This document shows positions 1-12,978 of a stretch of 64,000 bases of DNA, in pieces; the first letter of the stretch is position 1, and every line of letters begins with the position of its first letter. Made by a program: the position numbers and the translations under genes. The notes beneath the pieces are model-generated. The model worked only from the letters and a program-made list of their open reading frames with translations, had not been told where the DNA came from and searched no databases. Source of the DNA: Acanthornis magna (taxonomy: Eukaryota > Chordata > Aves > Passeriformes > Acanthizidae); contig JAWUZG010000159.1 in NCBI GenBank assembly GCA_036785705.1, positions 5,332,001 to 5,396,000 of the forward strand, given 5' to 3'.

Positions 1-2338
1 GAGTCAATTCTTAGCCTGTTCCATTTACCTGGCTCATGTTCAATCAATAAATCTGCCTCTTGTCAAAACATGCATCATGTCAAGGTCCGACTCAATGCAC
101 CTCCAGCCCAAGAGTCTGAAATACAATCCTAGCCCAGCAAAATGGTTGTTTTATCTGCCCCTAGTCAGGAATTGACATGTTTTTCTTTTGCTCAGATGTT
201 AAAATCAAGAAGCTTATCAGCTTCTAGGCAGACCTGTGGTGAACCTTTTGTACAGGGGAGAGTCTTGAATCCTGTCCAGCACCTTTGACAAATGCTGATT
301 TGCAGCAAAGCACCTTCCAGCTGCAAGAGAACTTCATTATCTGCTGTTATTTGCCTCATGCTGCCTACAAGCCCTGTGTCAAATCTGCAGGGCTGACCTA
401 TCCACGCAGTGCTGCTAGACTGGGCTGAGTGACCTCATCTATCACTTCTCTCCCTCTGACTTGTTACATACACCTACATTCATCAGGAAACCTCAGCTAA
501 TCATCCCCTTCAGGATGGGAGTGGGAGCTGGACATGGGAATTCTTAGTCAGAGTTGCATTCCTCTGGAACTCGCTGCTCCTGGAACTCTACCTGACCTTT
601 AGCTCCAAAAATGTTTCAGGATAAGTTATTGCCCCAGCCCCGCTTCCCCTCCTTCCTGCACAGCAGAAGGTGAAATAAACACTTCGAGGGAACCTGTGTT
701 CATTTGGCTTCGTCTCCATTGCAGCAAAAGAAGTTATGAGAATTCTGTTTTGCATTCTGCTGTGATTAAGCTGGATAAAATTTTAGCTTGTGTTTTGCAC
801 TCTCTAGAGATCTTTGGGTCTGCAATTTCTATTACTCCGGATCTGCCTGCCTGCCCCTCTGCTTGTTGAATATTATCTACTTTTTCTGCCATCTCTCCCT
901 ACTTAGTACGCTGAATGAGAGCACTAATTAGACTCTGGTGCCAATTTACTGATGCACCATCTTCTGCTCACCCCCTGAGAGAGGGATTAGCTAAACACGA
1001 CAGCTCTTCGTCTGAGTTACTGGCATATGATATTTGTTGTAATTCTGTCATGAATGATATCTGCAGAACATGCAATTATAGCCTTCTTTCCATATTGAAA
1101 TCTACAGAGGATTCTTTCATTTCCCTTGAAGGACAATCATACCCTGTGCAACTCTCTTCATGGTTTTATGGCTACAGGAAGTTTCTAGACCCCTTTTTTA
1201 TGGTGGGTGGGAGAGAAACATTGACTTTTAAAGCCCTGTATAGTTTTTCTTCCTCTACAGAAACACATTGTCTTTCCAGCCATGGCTATAGAGAAATTTG
1301 TTATGGTGAGATAAGCTGCACATGCAGTTCACTGTAACAAAATTTAAAGTAATGAGGTAAGGGAGTATGTTTACAGTTTTAACAGGGGCCCACCACAGAA
1401 TACAGAGTAACATGGGAACCTGAGTGGATTGTGAATAACCCATTTTATCTATCTGCATAACATTTATCAGCAGCACATAGAGAATGAGTTCTGAAGGCGT
1501 GAAAGCTGTTCTGATATAAAACAATGCGAAAGCAAGGCCGAATTTTAAATATTGTGAAACTCTGCACGTGATCTGATAAGGACAAGATCAGAATGCTGCA
1601 AGATAGAGCACACAGTCAGTTCTTGTACTGCAGTAACCCCGAAGACCCCAGCCAAAGACACGGATGTTGTAATTCTGACCATATTGGCCAACGCCAAAAG
1701 GAGCATCTCAGGCCCAGCAGGATCTGCTACGAGACATGGCAGTGATAAGAGGTGTGAGCAGACTGGCTATCGCAGAGGTCTTGGCAATGACAAGTGATTC
1801 TCAAGGCCAACTGCAGTTCACTGATTTCCATTAGGAGTAGCTCATTACATGCTAAACCGGCCCGTGGGTATTTTGTTCTTGGTTTATGTTTGGCTCCGCA
1901 TGGACCAGAGCAAGGCAGACAAACCTGCCTTGTTTATCATCATGGAGCTCCAGTGGAAAGGTCTGAAAAACCTCTCTTGCTCTGCTGCCTTCTGAAGTTC
2001 ACTCGTATAAAACAAATCCTCTGATCTTAGTGACTTCATGTCTGTGTAATGTGAGCCCTGACAGAGGTGCAGTTCACCCATTTAGTGTTTTGCAGAAAGG
2101 CACCAAAGCAAATCCGCCTTCCTGGTTTAGGGATTTTGTTGTGAAGCTGCTTTTTGATATTCGCTGACCCTCGTACAAGCATTCAGCAAGCTGCCAGGTG
2201 TACCCAGGGAAGGGCACGGGCAAATGGAAATAAAGGACTGGGATGTACTGTCAATAACTCGGGTTTTGCTCCAAGATAAGGAAGCACCTGGGTTGGTTTG
2301 ATTTAACCCGGAACAAAGTCAATTAATCAAAACACACG
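1..2338. other. Unique non-coding stretch, no gene recognised
   Basis: No repeat or gene is recognised. The longest frame is an ATG-started 140-codon frame on the plus strand (915-1337). It has no domain, signal peptide or repeat that I recognise, and frames of this length are expected by chance here. An AATAAA within a C-rich to A-rich transition near 675 slightly resembles an LTR polyadenylation region, but no LTR ends can be defined. Confidence 0.6.
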
Positions 2339-2479
2339 CCCCCCTCCCCCCCCCCCCAAAAAAAAACCCCTAAAAAGAACCCCACAAAAAACCCAAAAAA
2401 ACCCCAAAAACAAACAAACAAAAAACCCAAACAAAAATAAACCCCCAAAACAACCAACCAACCAACAACAACAACAAAA
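2339..2479. repeat. A/C-rich low-complexity tract with a poly(C) head
   Basis: The tract opens with two C runs (the longer about 12-13 bases), passes through A runs alternating with CCC/CCCC blocks, and ends in short CAAA, CCAA and CAA microsatellites. Apart from one or two bases the plus strand holds only A and C. The minus strand is therefore G/T with several GGG or GGGG runs, which could form a G-quadruplex (i-motif on the plus strand). A compositionally similar tract lies at 52533-52682. It is a simple repeat with no coding content. Confidence 0.9.
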
Positions 2480-3652
2480 AATTAGGGCAGGAACAGCAGG
2501 GATTAATACATTCTCCTAGCAGTTGAAGAGAATCAGAATAGAACCAGAGGTTTCTAGGATCTTGCTATGGAATTTTTTTCTTTGAATCTGCGGCACTGGA
2601 AGGTTTGTGCTCCCACACAGTGATAAATTCTCTTTTACAAACTGGACTGAGAAGGAGGAGGGAGGGAACTGGGTGGAATCAATTACAAACCATATCAGAC
2701 ATTTAAGTTTAAACACAAGACCTTGCAAAGGCTTGCATGAAATCTTACTAGCAATATAAACAGGACTGGTGCCAAACTAAGCACCAGAAGTATTCAATAA
2801 TAAAATACAGCTGTCTCCATTGGCACCTACCCATGAAAGTTTGTCATTTTTACTGTTAGAAATGCTGACAAAGAGAAATCTAAAATATGAAAACATTTTT
2901 TCAAAAGAGGGAGGTTTTCATGAACTGCAACCTAAATATTCATTTAACATTGGAACATTCCATAAAAATAATTTATAACATAATTTCTTCTTAGAAACGC
3001 ATTTTGACAGAGTTCTTCTCAAAGACTTTGGTCGAGTTTGGCAATGCTGGTAGCTTTGCTTTCAAATCCATAACTCTTAATTATTAAAAGACTCTCTATA
3101 CACTTCTCTTGGATCCTCGGGAGGCACATCAAAGCAGGGGCCCCTCTTTGCTTTGGCTCAGTGCACACCATGTCAGCTGAGGAGGAAACGAGCCTAACCC
3201 AGCTCCATGGGCAGCCCAGGCCCGAGCTCTGTGAACCTGAGACACAAACGCAGTCCCAGGAAACTTGCCCGGGTCGGAAATACTTCTGGGAGGGAGCTGT
3301 GCCCAACTGGACCCTACATGGAGGCTGCTGCAACACCTCTGGCTCGCTCCAGGAGCTCTGAGCCTTGGGAAACAGAGACAGACCAAGGGCTGGTAGAACT
3401 TTTAATTTATTTTACTCCTGGATGGATTGGGGGAACTTTCTCAGGAACATTCCGAGACGTGAAAGGCATATGTGCACTCACACACGTGTTTGAGCTCTGA
3501 AATAAATGTGTAGGGCTTTGTGCTGCCGTGTAGCTCCCATCTGTTGTGTGTGTCTGCTCGGGTGGGGAAGTTCTCTTAGCCTCTTGGTTTGCTTTACTTC
3601 TAAACTGCTTCTCAAACTGCTGGGCTATGGGGTCCAGCCCATCTGAGGTAAA
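2480..3652. other. Unique stretch with a GC-richer patch
   Basis: Most is AT-rich unique sequence. At about 3100-3400 the composition becomes GC-richer and four overlapping short frames open on both strands. That is what locally low stop-codon density produces. None shows a recognisable domain, and no splice-site pair clearly frames an exon. Confidence 0.55.
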
Positions 3653-3808
3653 GAATCATAGAATCTTTAAGGTTGGAAGAGACCTTTAAGTCTCAAGTGC
3701 AGCTGTCCACCCAGCACTGCCCTAAACCATCACCCAGCCTGTTCCAGATGCTTCTTGAACACCTCCGGTGATGGTGACTCCACCACCCTCCCAGGGCAAA
3801 TTACATTA
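3653..3808 (-). mobile_element. CR1 LINE 3'-end fragment, 5'-truncated
   Basis: The left edge reads AATCATAGAATCTTTAAGG followed by TTGGAAGAGACCTTTAAG. This is the reverse complement of the bird CR1 3' terminus (CTTTAAGGTC...CCAACC...ATTCTATGATT). Rightward, the consensus-like pieces CCCAGCACTGCC, CACCCAGCCTGTTCCAG and GACTCCACCACCCTCCCAGGGCA continue the CR1 tail. The element runs on the minus strand with its 3' end at the left, is only about 155 bp, and carries no usable reading frame. It is moderately diverged, so not recent. Confidence 0.88.
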
Positions 3809-6800
3809 TTTGCCACTTAAAGATTTACCCTCTGGATTATACACCTCTTTTTGCAAGTGTCTTATGATATAGGAGAGGACAGTCACTCCTTCTCTGCATT
3901 ACTCCATGGGCTTCTGGTCCTTATGAATTCAAGTTTCTTCTTTCCAGTGGTGGAGCTGAAGTTTCTGCTCTCCCAAATGTGTTCTCTAACTCTGCTCGGG
4001 CCTGACCTTGGATTCCTGCCACCACTTGCACTGATCATGGTTGGTTGAAGAATGATCAGACAGTAACTAAAGATTAAAAAACCAGTAATTCTACTCTTAC
4101 TTGAATTTTCTTCCCCCCCTTTAACCCCTTTCTGCCCCTGGTACAGCCCTTTTTTCCATTGGGAGTTTCCCTTCCCCCAGAAGGAGCTGATAAAACCCAG
4201 TTCTTCTGGCAGCCACAGGCTGGCTGAAGGGCTAAAAACCATTCTTCTTCAGGTAAACTACAGCAAACTTAGAAGATAAAATTAACCAACTGTGTTTTCA
4301 AAGAGTTTTCCCTCTTCCAGTGGGGTCATTTATCCTGTAAGGTCTTCCACAAACCTTCTCCCCCACCTGCACTTCTAGTGTCTCTGAGCAGTCAGAAGGA
4401 AATTTAGTGGTCTCACCTCAGAATTCCACAGACTCCCCTATGAGTAAAATCCTGTGTTTTTAAGGCATAATGATATAATAATGGGTTTTCTGAACTTGCA
4501 GTGACAATGAAGTGATGTATTTGCTTGCTCTTCAGATGACCTACTCCAAACTGTAATGCGCATTATTTTTCTTTGTACCAAGACTGAGGTCTTTTAAACT
4601 AAGAGACTATTAGGTGCATAGAATTCCAGACTTAATGCATAGAGAGAAAAAAAAAAAAACCCCAGTAAAATTCTCCTCTTGTGAAAATTACAGTTACTGT
4701 ACTGTTCTGCTTAAAATACTGCAGTCATAAAATTCAGATTGAAAATTATATGAGCAGTCTCAAAGCAACTGCTGTCAACAGTTCTCCTTGTCAGTCCTGT
4801 ACAGTTTAAGTACTGATTAAATTCTACAAAGATGGTCAAAAATGACATTTCAACATTGTAGAGCTGGCTGGGCTCTGGGCGTGCTTTGAGTTTGCAGGTT
4901 ATGCACAGGCCAGCAATTATTAATGTTTAACTGAATGACATTGAAAGTAATGAGAAGACACTCTAACTCTAAAGGAGTAATTTCTTTAAAGGCTAAGAGT
5001 GGCTGTTATAATTTTTTAAAATTCTGTATTTATTCCAGCTTAGTCCTTAACTCTGAGCCATGCCATGTAATAATAATGGAGCTGCTCAGACAGCAATTTG
5101 CCAATGTGCTTGAGGCCCTGTCAAACCACGTGGAGTGATGCCATAATCAAATTCATAATGTCTTATCTTTTTCAGATAAAGTAATCATCAAAGGAGTACT
5201 GGCATGAACAGAGAGAAAATCCAGGGCTCAGACATGCTCTAATGTAGTGAGCTGTGACACAAATTGGGCTGTCCCTGTTTTGCCTTTCTTCTCTCTCCGT
5301 GTTTCCCATTGGTCTGCCAAGGAAATGCTTCTGGCTTTGTTTTGTGCCATCTTCTGAGACAAAGGAGGTTTAGAAAACAGAAAAAAAATAGAGAGGGTTA
5401 AAATTTCGGAGTGAAATTTCTGTGTTGTGTCCCCCCTACTTTTTCTTTTAACATGGTTATTGGCTGGTATTTTAGAGAGCAAATCCACAGACTTGAGATT
5501 TTCGGGTAAATCAATAAAATATTGTTTTTAAAAATGGAGTTAAGTGCATTATCTGTCCATTACTCCATTACGGTTTGCCCTCAATTATGGAAGTAAGACC
5601 AAGGCTCCCAAAAGGCAAATCACGTCTGTAGTTAAACTAAACCAGCTTTCCCATATCAGGGAACTATTTAAGGTCTCTTTTCTCCTTGGTAATTAAGCAC
5701 GTGCCCATCACTAAACATATTAGTAATACTGCTGGAGTCAATGGAATGGTTAAACACGGCTGCTTATATATATAATATCCATAAAGACAATACGAAAGGA
5801 AGTCACTGTTCAAGGGCAACAAAAATTAAAATACAAATCTTTTCAGTTGTAAAACAGAAAACATAGGGAAGGAAGAAAAAAATCTGGTGGGTTTTTTTTT
5901 TTTGTTGTTTTAGAGGCATCCAATTCAAAAGGCAGTGAAGTCATTAAAATATTTTTTGTCTTTGTGGGGTTTTTTTTCTTCTCAAATTTGTTTCCCTGAC
6001 ATTTGGCCCAGGCCAACTCGAACATCCCTTTGTGCACTTGCTTTGAGTTGTTTCTGGTTTAAATATTTGCTCATTTCTTGGTGCTGCACTCACTCGAATG
6101 CTCCAGTGATGTATATGAGGCCCAGGCTCTGCCACAGCCTCTTCCATCTTCTGTGGGGTTTTATGCCCTGCAAGGAATTAAATCCCAGGTCTCCAGGGGA
6201 TGCAGGAGGTGTGGTGGGTGCTCAGCACTGCTGAGGAGCTCTGGGTGTAGCTGCAAGGCTGTGTCCTTGGCAGTGTTCATTTTAGATAATTAGGAAATAT
6301 CTATTTCCACTAATGTACAGAAACAATTAAATCATAGAGTGTTTACATTCCAAAGCGCTTCTCCACCTGTAATGAGGAAAGTATATATGAACAAAATGCT
6401 TTCAGCCTTCCTTTCAAACACTGTTTGATTTTCTGTAGTCACTCTTACTTTATTTGCTAAAATGAATAATCCTCCTTCAAAAGTTGCAAAAAAGTTGCAA
6501 GGATAATTAAAGGGCCCAAGTGTAGATTTAAAAAAATGTTATCTTCAATCTATATTAAGATATGTAGAGCCCACAAGTGTACTATTCTGATGGGGGAAAA
6601 ACACACAAAAAATCAGTATGAAAATGTACTGCGACACTACAGAATACTAATCACTCCTACACAGAGAGAGCCTTCATTTTATCTGCTTTTGCAGAAGGTT
6701 TTTATAAAGTCAGATTTTAGAATAACTAAAACCCAGTACAACTGAAGGAGACAAAGCTTTGCACTTGAACAAAGAAATGTTTTCTCAAAAAATAACAATG

Positions 6801-9800
6801 ACAATCTGGTTTGTGCTTTTATAGCTGTGCATATTGTAGATGATGGATAGATGGTTACACAAGGAGAATATATAGTGAGCTGATTATGTTCTCCATTAAA
6901 AAAATCCCAGGCAACTAAGCTTCAATGCAAATTCATGTGATGTGTCTGCTGGCAGATTTGGCTGATTGTGGGTATTAGGCTCAGTCCTGCTCGAAATGGT
7001 GCCAAACATAACTTATAATTCACCGAAGACAGAACGATCCCTCCTGGATTCTGGCTGTAAAAGTTTAGGAAATAGCTTCTCCCTTTCTTGTGACCTTGGA
7101 CATACCACAAGTGGACTGAAATGGACTTGTGCATTCCAAAGAAACAGTCCCTGAAACCTGGATAATCCATTGAGTATGAATCTTTCAGCAGAGAATCCTT
7201 CCAGGACAAGGACTTTTTTGGAGCACTTCTGTCATTTTACTTCATGGCTTTACAGGACACAAGTTCTGATCTGCCCCTGAGATTCCTTGGCACTACTGAG
7301 TGCCAGAGTTACTTGAGCACCGATCACTGGAGAACGTGCTCTGCTTTCCTGCAGAGGGCAATTTGCCTCTGCCTGAGTTTATGAGAGAAGCACTACAATG
7401 ATAGGAAGAACGAGAGGTTTAAAACAATTTTAGTTCGCAAACTTAAAAAAAGCCAAACCTGTTTTGAATTATTTTGATGAGTTTAGTCATTTGCCCCTGT
7501 ATCACATCAATACTTTAATTGAAGGTTTTCCTTGTCCATAGCTCCTTTGATATTGTGGATGATGAAACCATCAAAAGGCTTTGGAGGGATTTTTTTACTT
7601 CTTGCTGTTGCTGTGCATGTTGATGATAGAATTTGGGCATCAGATAAATAAATCTTGATTACGGTGGTGGATTGACTGTTTCACAGGAGGAGCTGTGGCC
7701 AACCTGTCTCCATCTGAGCCAGCTCGTGTCTGCAGGAGGATAACCACATTTTTACAGTATTGTGCTTTGTGGAACCAGTGTCCTGCTGCACTGCCAGCTC
7801 CTGCCTTTCACCACTCCATCACTCACTGTGTTCTTTTCTTCGCTGCATCCTCAGGGTGTATTTTTGTAGCACAGTTCACTACAGCTTTTCCTTCCTTTTG
7901 CTTTAGCCAGCAACACCCATCACACGGGAAGAAACAACTTCATATCATTCTGAACTGCTCTGTTCATGCATCCTAAGAAATGACTCCACATATTCCATGG
8001 TACCAGCGGCTAAATTCATAGGACAGAATCCTTAGTTTCTTGGGAAGTCCAAACACGCTCTGTCTAGTAAATGACACTGAGATAGAAGAGTGCATGTCAC
8101 TAATTCCCATCTGTGAAGTGGAGATCCTGCTTCATATGCACAAGCTGGATTCTCCCAATTGTGATGTTTGAGGAACTTAAAGAGTTACAACAGAGAGCTG
8201 TGGTGGAACAATAAGTGACCTACACATATTTGTCCAAGTAACAAGGATTATTTTCCTTGGACATGTTACTAAAAACATGGTCCACAGAGCACTGAGGGAA
8301 GGAAAGAGATTCCTGCTTGGCTTTGGAAAGTTCTGTCTCAGCACAATGAGGCACAGCCGACCTCAGTGCGTTGTGTTTACCAGCGGAATTTAAACAACCA
8401 GGATAAATCATTGTCAGTGATAGCAACAGGAAATTAATCCAACAACCTTGAGAAGATCATTACAATCTCTTTCACACGTTTTTTCTTTTCAATGTCTAAG
8501 TGAAATCTTATTTCTGTGTCGAAGTCTTTGGGGCTACAAAAAGCAAAACTATCAAAGACACCTACACATCTTTGCCTTGAGCAACAAATAAAAAGCAGAC
8601 ACAACAGAAGAGAAAGCAGATGGCCTTGCAAGTGCCCTGGAGAAGATCCTCCAGGTCACACTTGGTGGGTGGTGAAGAGAATCCATTCTGCAGTGTCTCC
8701 TGTAGACATTGTCTTCCTTGTGCTTGTCTTAACAGATGCTGTGTGATCCCTTTTGAGTCTGATTCCCAATCTGAAAACGGCTCCATTTATAAAATGTGAA
8801 TGCTCAGTGTAAGACATCAACAAGCAGAAGTTCTCCATCTGATCTGGATTCTCTTTATTGTCAATGGAGGGGAATTGAATGCTCTGACCTATTTTAGATG
8901 CCTACCATCAAACAGTGTTGCATCACCCAAGGTTCTTACCACTGATATTAAAGGAAGTTGTGATGATTTGCTCAGACAGGGATTTCAACACTGTCAATGT
9001 CCCAGACTAGGTGAGACAAGTCCTGCCCACAGCTATGTGGGTATTGCCTTAATGAATCACAACCACAGAGAATTCTCCAGTATTTTTAGAGATGGTAGAA
9101 ATGCGATGGTTTTGGTTTCCTGGCAATACTTGAATGGGAAATGAATGAAATTAAATTCTGTGGTATTTTGAAATTGTTTTTTCAAATTTTTGCTGGCATG
9201 AGATTTTTTAAAGCTTTCATTTCTTTGGAGAGTGTCATTTTGATGTTCTACTTTGAGCTTTTTGAAAAGTGCATTTTAAACCAATATTTAAAACCTTAGG
9301 AACAAAAACTGACCTCAAACAGAAAAGGGGTCTGTTTCCTGTAGAGATTTGTAATGATCCTTTTTGAACTCTGAAGTTTTATTCAAAATGAAACAGTCAT
9401 TAAAAATTAATGTGTCATTCCTGCTGGATTCTTCCTCTTCACAGAAAAGAGGTTGGACATGAAAAATTTTCCAACTTTGAGTATCTTGTTTCTGGATAGG
9501 ATAGTGTGTGGGAGAAAGGTGCAAGTAATCAGTGTCTGGAGCAGATGTTCCTTGCAGATGTTGATCCTGACTAATGTTTGTGTTATCCATAGAACTGGTT
9601 CTCTGTTACACTGCATTGGCACTTAACCCCTTGACTCCTTGAGTCAGAGTATGCCACAAGTTAATTATAGAATATGTCACAGTGTTAATGCAACTCCTGG
9701 ATTTTGATTTTTGATTTTTGTTTTTTTCTTCTTCCTGAGGCTCAGAACTACCAATGAAATTGGACTGAGACTTAAGTAGTTGCTGGCACTCTGTGTCCCC

Positions 9801-10739
9801 AAACTTCATTTCTGCTCAGGGCCATAGATTTGTAACTTCTCTCTTCCTCTGCTTCAAACATCTACCAGAGGAGGCACTGAGGCAAACATTTATAACTAGT
9901 TTTTGTTTAACTGGCATTGTTTGGAAAAACAAACCTTTACTCTGTTGAGATTGCCCATTAATTAAACCTAATACCTGTTAGTTACAATCAATCAAGTTGC
10001 AGTTTGTAAGTGCTCCCAATTCTCTACTGCTCCAGCAGAGCCCAAATCCTGAGCCACTTGTGTTGCCTCCTTTGGCCGGGATGCACCCAAACCAATTCAT
10101 CCAACTCCTGAAGAATTTTACAGCTGTCATGTCTCTTCTTCTCCTTCAGTAAATAGACAGCCAAGGGGACATAAAACTGCTGGTCCAACATTAAACATGT
10201 AGAGCGCCTCCCTTATAGGTCTGGACAAGTGGGACAAGTTGTAAATTAAAGACAGACTACACCAGCTGGCTGATGGCCAGAATTGGTCCCTGGGGAGGAC
10301 TTTAGGAGTGGTAACTAACCATAAGTACCCACAGCCTGGCAGTGTTTAATGGAATGTTGGCAGACATGCTGTATAGTACTAATAAATTAGTAATGAGAAT
10401 TAATTAATAATAGTTTGCATTCATGTGGCACATTCCTTGCTGCAATTTGCTTCTCATCCGGCTAAACAGGGACATGAGGATCAGTTTATCTTCGAGTGAT
10501 CTACCTTTGTTTAAACTGCTTTTGCATCTTCCATCTCACCCTCTCTACCTTCTATTGAGATTGCCTCACTCACCTGAGCTGTGGTTCTCTCATGGACCCC
10601 TCTGTGTTCTCTCCCAGCGTCCACAGCCTTCTGGAAGTGTCAGACTGACTGCAGGGCTCGAGGCGAGGCCTTTCCAATGACCACTAGATCTGAGGGATTG
10701 CCTCCCACATCCCAGAAATTATTGCACTTCTCAAAAATT
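3809..10739. other. Long unique non-coding stretch
   Basis: Nearly 7 kb without a recognised gene or clear interspersed repeat. It holds short homopolymers (poly(A) near 4650, poly(T) near 5890 and 5970) and scattered frames under 120 codons with no family resemblance. A weak CORE-SINE-like string near 8094-8135 (GTCACTAATTCCCATCTGTG) is too short to call. Frames at 8220-8840 and 9315-9810 overlap on opposite strands and look incidental. Confidence 0.55.
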
Positions 10740-11205
10740 CATGTTATGGTGTTGAGTCTTGCTCAGCTTGTGCTCTCGGGGAGCAGCTGGATGCTTGTTT
10801 GGTCCCCCATTGAGTCTTCTCCCTGGGTTTGTGCCCACCTGTAGAGCCTTCCACCCCTCCTTATTGAATATTTGTTCATTCCATTTCACCAGTTTGTCAA
10901 AATCCTTGTACATTCTCATGTCTTTGCAGCTTTGGTGTGTTCTTACCACCAAAATCAATGATGAAAACATTGATTAGTGCCAGAAGAACAATTGCACCAC
11001 ACATATCATTCCACTGATCATCACGACCTACAGAAGATTTTATGACCAGTTTTTAATTAATTTTATAGATCTTGACTATGTTTTCCTCATTTACTTTTGT
11101 GATAAGGTATGAAATATTGAAGTTATTAATATCAATAAATACGGAATCTGCAGCTTTTTCCCTGTCTGGAGCAGAGCTGGTCCATCAATAAGAGATGGAC
11201 CGACT
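10740..11205 (-). mobile_element. Ancient CR1-family LINE fossil, reverse transcriptase region
   Basis: On the minus strand a degraded frame (about 10970 down to 10731) contains DFDKLVKWNEQ, then FNKEG and KALQVGTNPGRR. These match in order the stretch after the reverse transcriptase catalytic motif of CR1 (DLDRLEKW, FNKGKCKVLHLG, NNP in the family). Just upstream in sense, VFIIDFGG resembles the IFINDLDDG block, with the intervening catalytic segment deleted. Further upstream in sense (11040-11200 on plus), scattered agreement with the antisense CR1 pol pattern continues. Frameshifts and stops make it dead. The divergence suggests an insertion much older than the CR1 tails elsewhere in the window. 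The right boundary is approximate. Confidence 0.6.
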
Positions 11206-12169
11206 CTAAAGTAAGCAGTAGGAATTCAGAGAAGGGAGGAAAATAGAAGGACCTCCTTCTCTATGCTGACAAATCCCTGGATGACGTTAAATTTCACCCT
11301 CATCTTCTTTTTTCATTTAGATGCTTGTAAAAGCATATTTGGTAGTTTATTGTAATATTTGTCTGGTGATTCAAGAAGTCTGACCTCCTATTTTCTGGCT
11401 CTCCTCACCCTCCCACCCTCCATTTAAAGACTAAATGTTGGGATCGACCTTTTCCAAACATCTGCAACTTGATCTCCTCTCCACAGAGGGCAATGTGTCC
11501 GTGATCCCCTCTAAGAGCTCTCAGATTGCTTTTGCCAGCTCATAACACACCCTAACATAAAATAAATCAGGCACAATGCATAGGAAATATTTGACTGATC
11601 TTGAACTTGCTGGAGCTGCAGAATCTCAACATTCAGTGCATTGTCCCAGCTCATCTCCTAATTGATCTAATCCATCTCCAGATCTCCAGCTCGTAATTTT
11701 GTTTGGCTGATGTTCTTTCAGGAAAAATATTTAGGCTCCTTTCCTAAGTTTTAATAAAGCTTCATAAATAAAAAATCATGGCTGTTCCCAGGCCAAGACC
11801 AAGTCCCAGATATGTGTGTGAATTGAACCCTCTGCTGGTGAATGATCTTTAGCAAAAATTTTAGCCCATTGCAAATACAAAACAGATTAGCCTAAACATC
11901 AGCTAAAGAAGCTGAAGTTACCTATTTTATCTTATGCTTGTGATGGGCAAAAAGGTGCATCTGGACCTCTAAAATAATTGTAATTCACAATGATTTATTA
12001 AGATGCACAAACCCATTTGTGAACCTGACCATATCATTTATGAAAACCAAAGAAATCTGTTAAAAATCAATATGATGTTTATAAATTCAGGCAAAACTTC
12101 TCTTTCTTTTATGAATAAAAAACTAGGGAAAACCTGTTGTGAGTTCAAACAAAAGTGATCTTTTCTGGG
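11206..12169. other. Unique non-coding stretch
   Basis: AT-rich single-copy-looking sequence with no frame above 60 codons that is worth reporting, no clear repeat and no convincing splice-site pair. Confidence 0.55.
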
Positions 12170-12430
12170 AAACATTAAAGTTCTTGATCAATGGGAAATA
12201 TTTTATTTGACCTGAACTGAAATTTTGAGCTTTTTACCTTGTCTTAAAGGAGGTTCATTTTTTAAACATTACCTGAACTTTTACATGAAAAATGCCAATT
12301 TGAAAAAAAAAGTTCAATTGAGAAAATGTCAAAATGAAAACTTTTTGGCATTTCTGAAACAAACATTTTAGATAAAAAATGTCAACATGAAATGTTTTGA
12401 CACTTTGAAAAATGTCTCTCTTCTTTCAAT
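12170..12430. repeat. Degenerate AAATGTCAA / TTTTGACA-type internally repetitive segment
   Basis: Related short words recur in both orientations: AAAATGTCAAAATGAAAAC near 12325, AAAAATGTCAACATGAAATG near 12376, TTTTGACACTTTGAAAAATG just after it, and similar AAATGCCAATTTGAAA pieces before them. The stretch looks like an old, decayed simple or palindromic repeat rather than coding DNA. No family name is claimed. Confidence 0.35.
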
Positions 12431-12610
12431 CTGAAACTTCACCAATTTTAAACTGAATTTACTGTTTGTCTAGAAAATAAGAATTGCTTGCGTTGGTAGT
12501 TTTCCCTGGATGAGCAGCTAATCTTCCTGCCAGGTTAGCATTGAAACATCAGCCAAAACAGGTTATAAAGCAGTTCTTACCTTATTGCAGCTCAGATCTG
12601 GACTTTTTAT

Positions 12611-12633
12611 TATCTATCTATCTATCTATCTAT
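12611..12633. repeat. (TATC)n microsatellite, short
   Basis: Five perfect TATC units plus a partial sixth. It lies about 280 bp left of a much longer TCTA/TCCA array with the same tetranucleotide, and an LTR-like segment lies between them. Confidence 0.9.
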
Positions 12634-12649
12634 TGCTCTGATTTTCTGA

Positions 12650-12900
12650 TATTCATGGAGATTCGCAGAAGCTCGCAGGGAGGTCAGGCAGGCAGCACCA
12701 AGATGGCGAAAAGAGAAACTTTATTTACAAGAACTTCTTTATATACTCATTAAGAATCTAATAATTATTGGTTGATCGTTTTTCCACCCCTATAACTATT
12801 GGTTACAATGCTAAAGCATCCAGTACCAAAACAAAGAGATTAGAAAGCACAAGAATGCAACTTATCTCTATTCTCCATGAGAAAGAATAGAAAGATTTTA
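12650..12900 (-). mobile_element. LTR-like segment (possible endogenous retrovirus LTR fragment)
   Basis: The sequence contains AGATGGCGAAAAGAGAAAC, then TTTATTTACAAG, then AT-rich blocks with two ATTGGTT motifs. On the minus strand TTTATT (12720-12725) becomes an AATAAA polyadenylation signal and the ATTGGTT motifs become CCAAT-like boxes. That order suits an antisense LTR with promoter and polyA elements. No internal retroviral genes are present. I could not find matching TG/CA ends or a target-site duplication, so this may be a partial solo LTR or not an LTR at all. Confidence 0.4.
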
Positions 12901-12914
12901 AAACAGTGCAACTA

Positions 12915-12915
12915 C

Positions 12916-12978
<63 letters not shown>

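Noticed and set aside
640..720. AATAAA in an LTR-like C-rich to A-rich context
   Set aside because: No paired terminal motifs, no partner LTR and no recognised consensus.
915..1337. 140-codon plus-strand frame
   Set aside because: No family resemblance, no splice or promoter context, and chance-level length.
8094..8140. Possible second MIR fragment (GTCACTAATTCCCATCTGTG)
   Set aside because: The match is about 30 bases, with no flanking MIR blocks.
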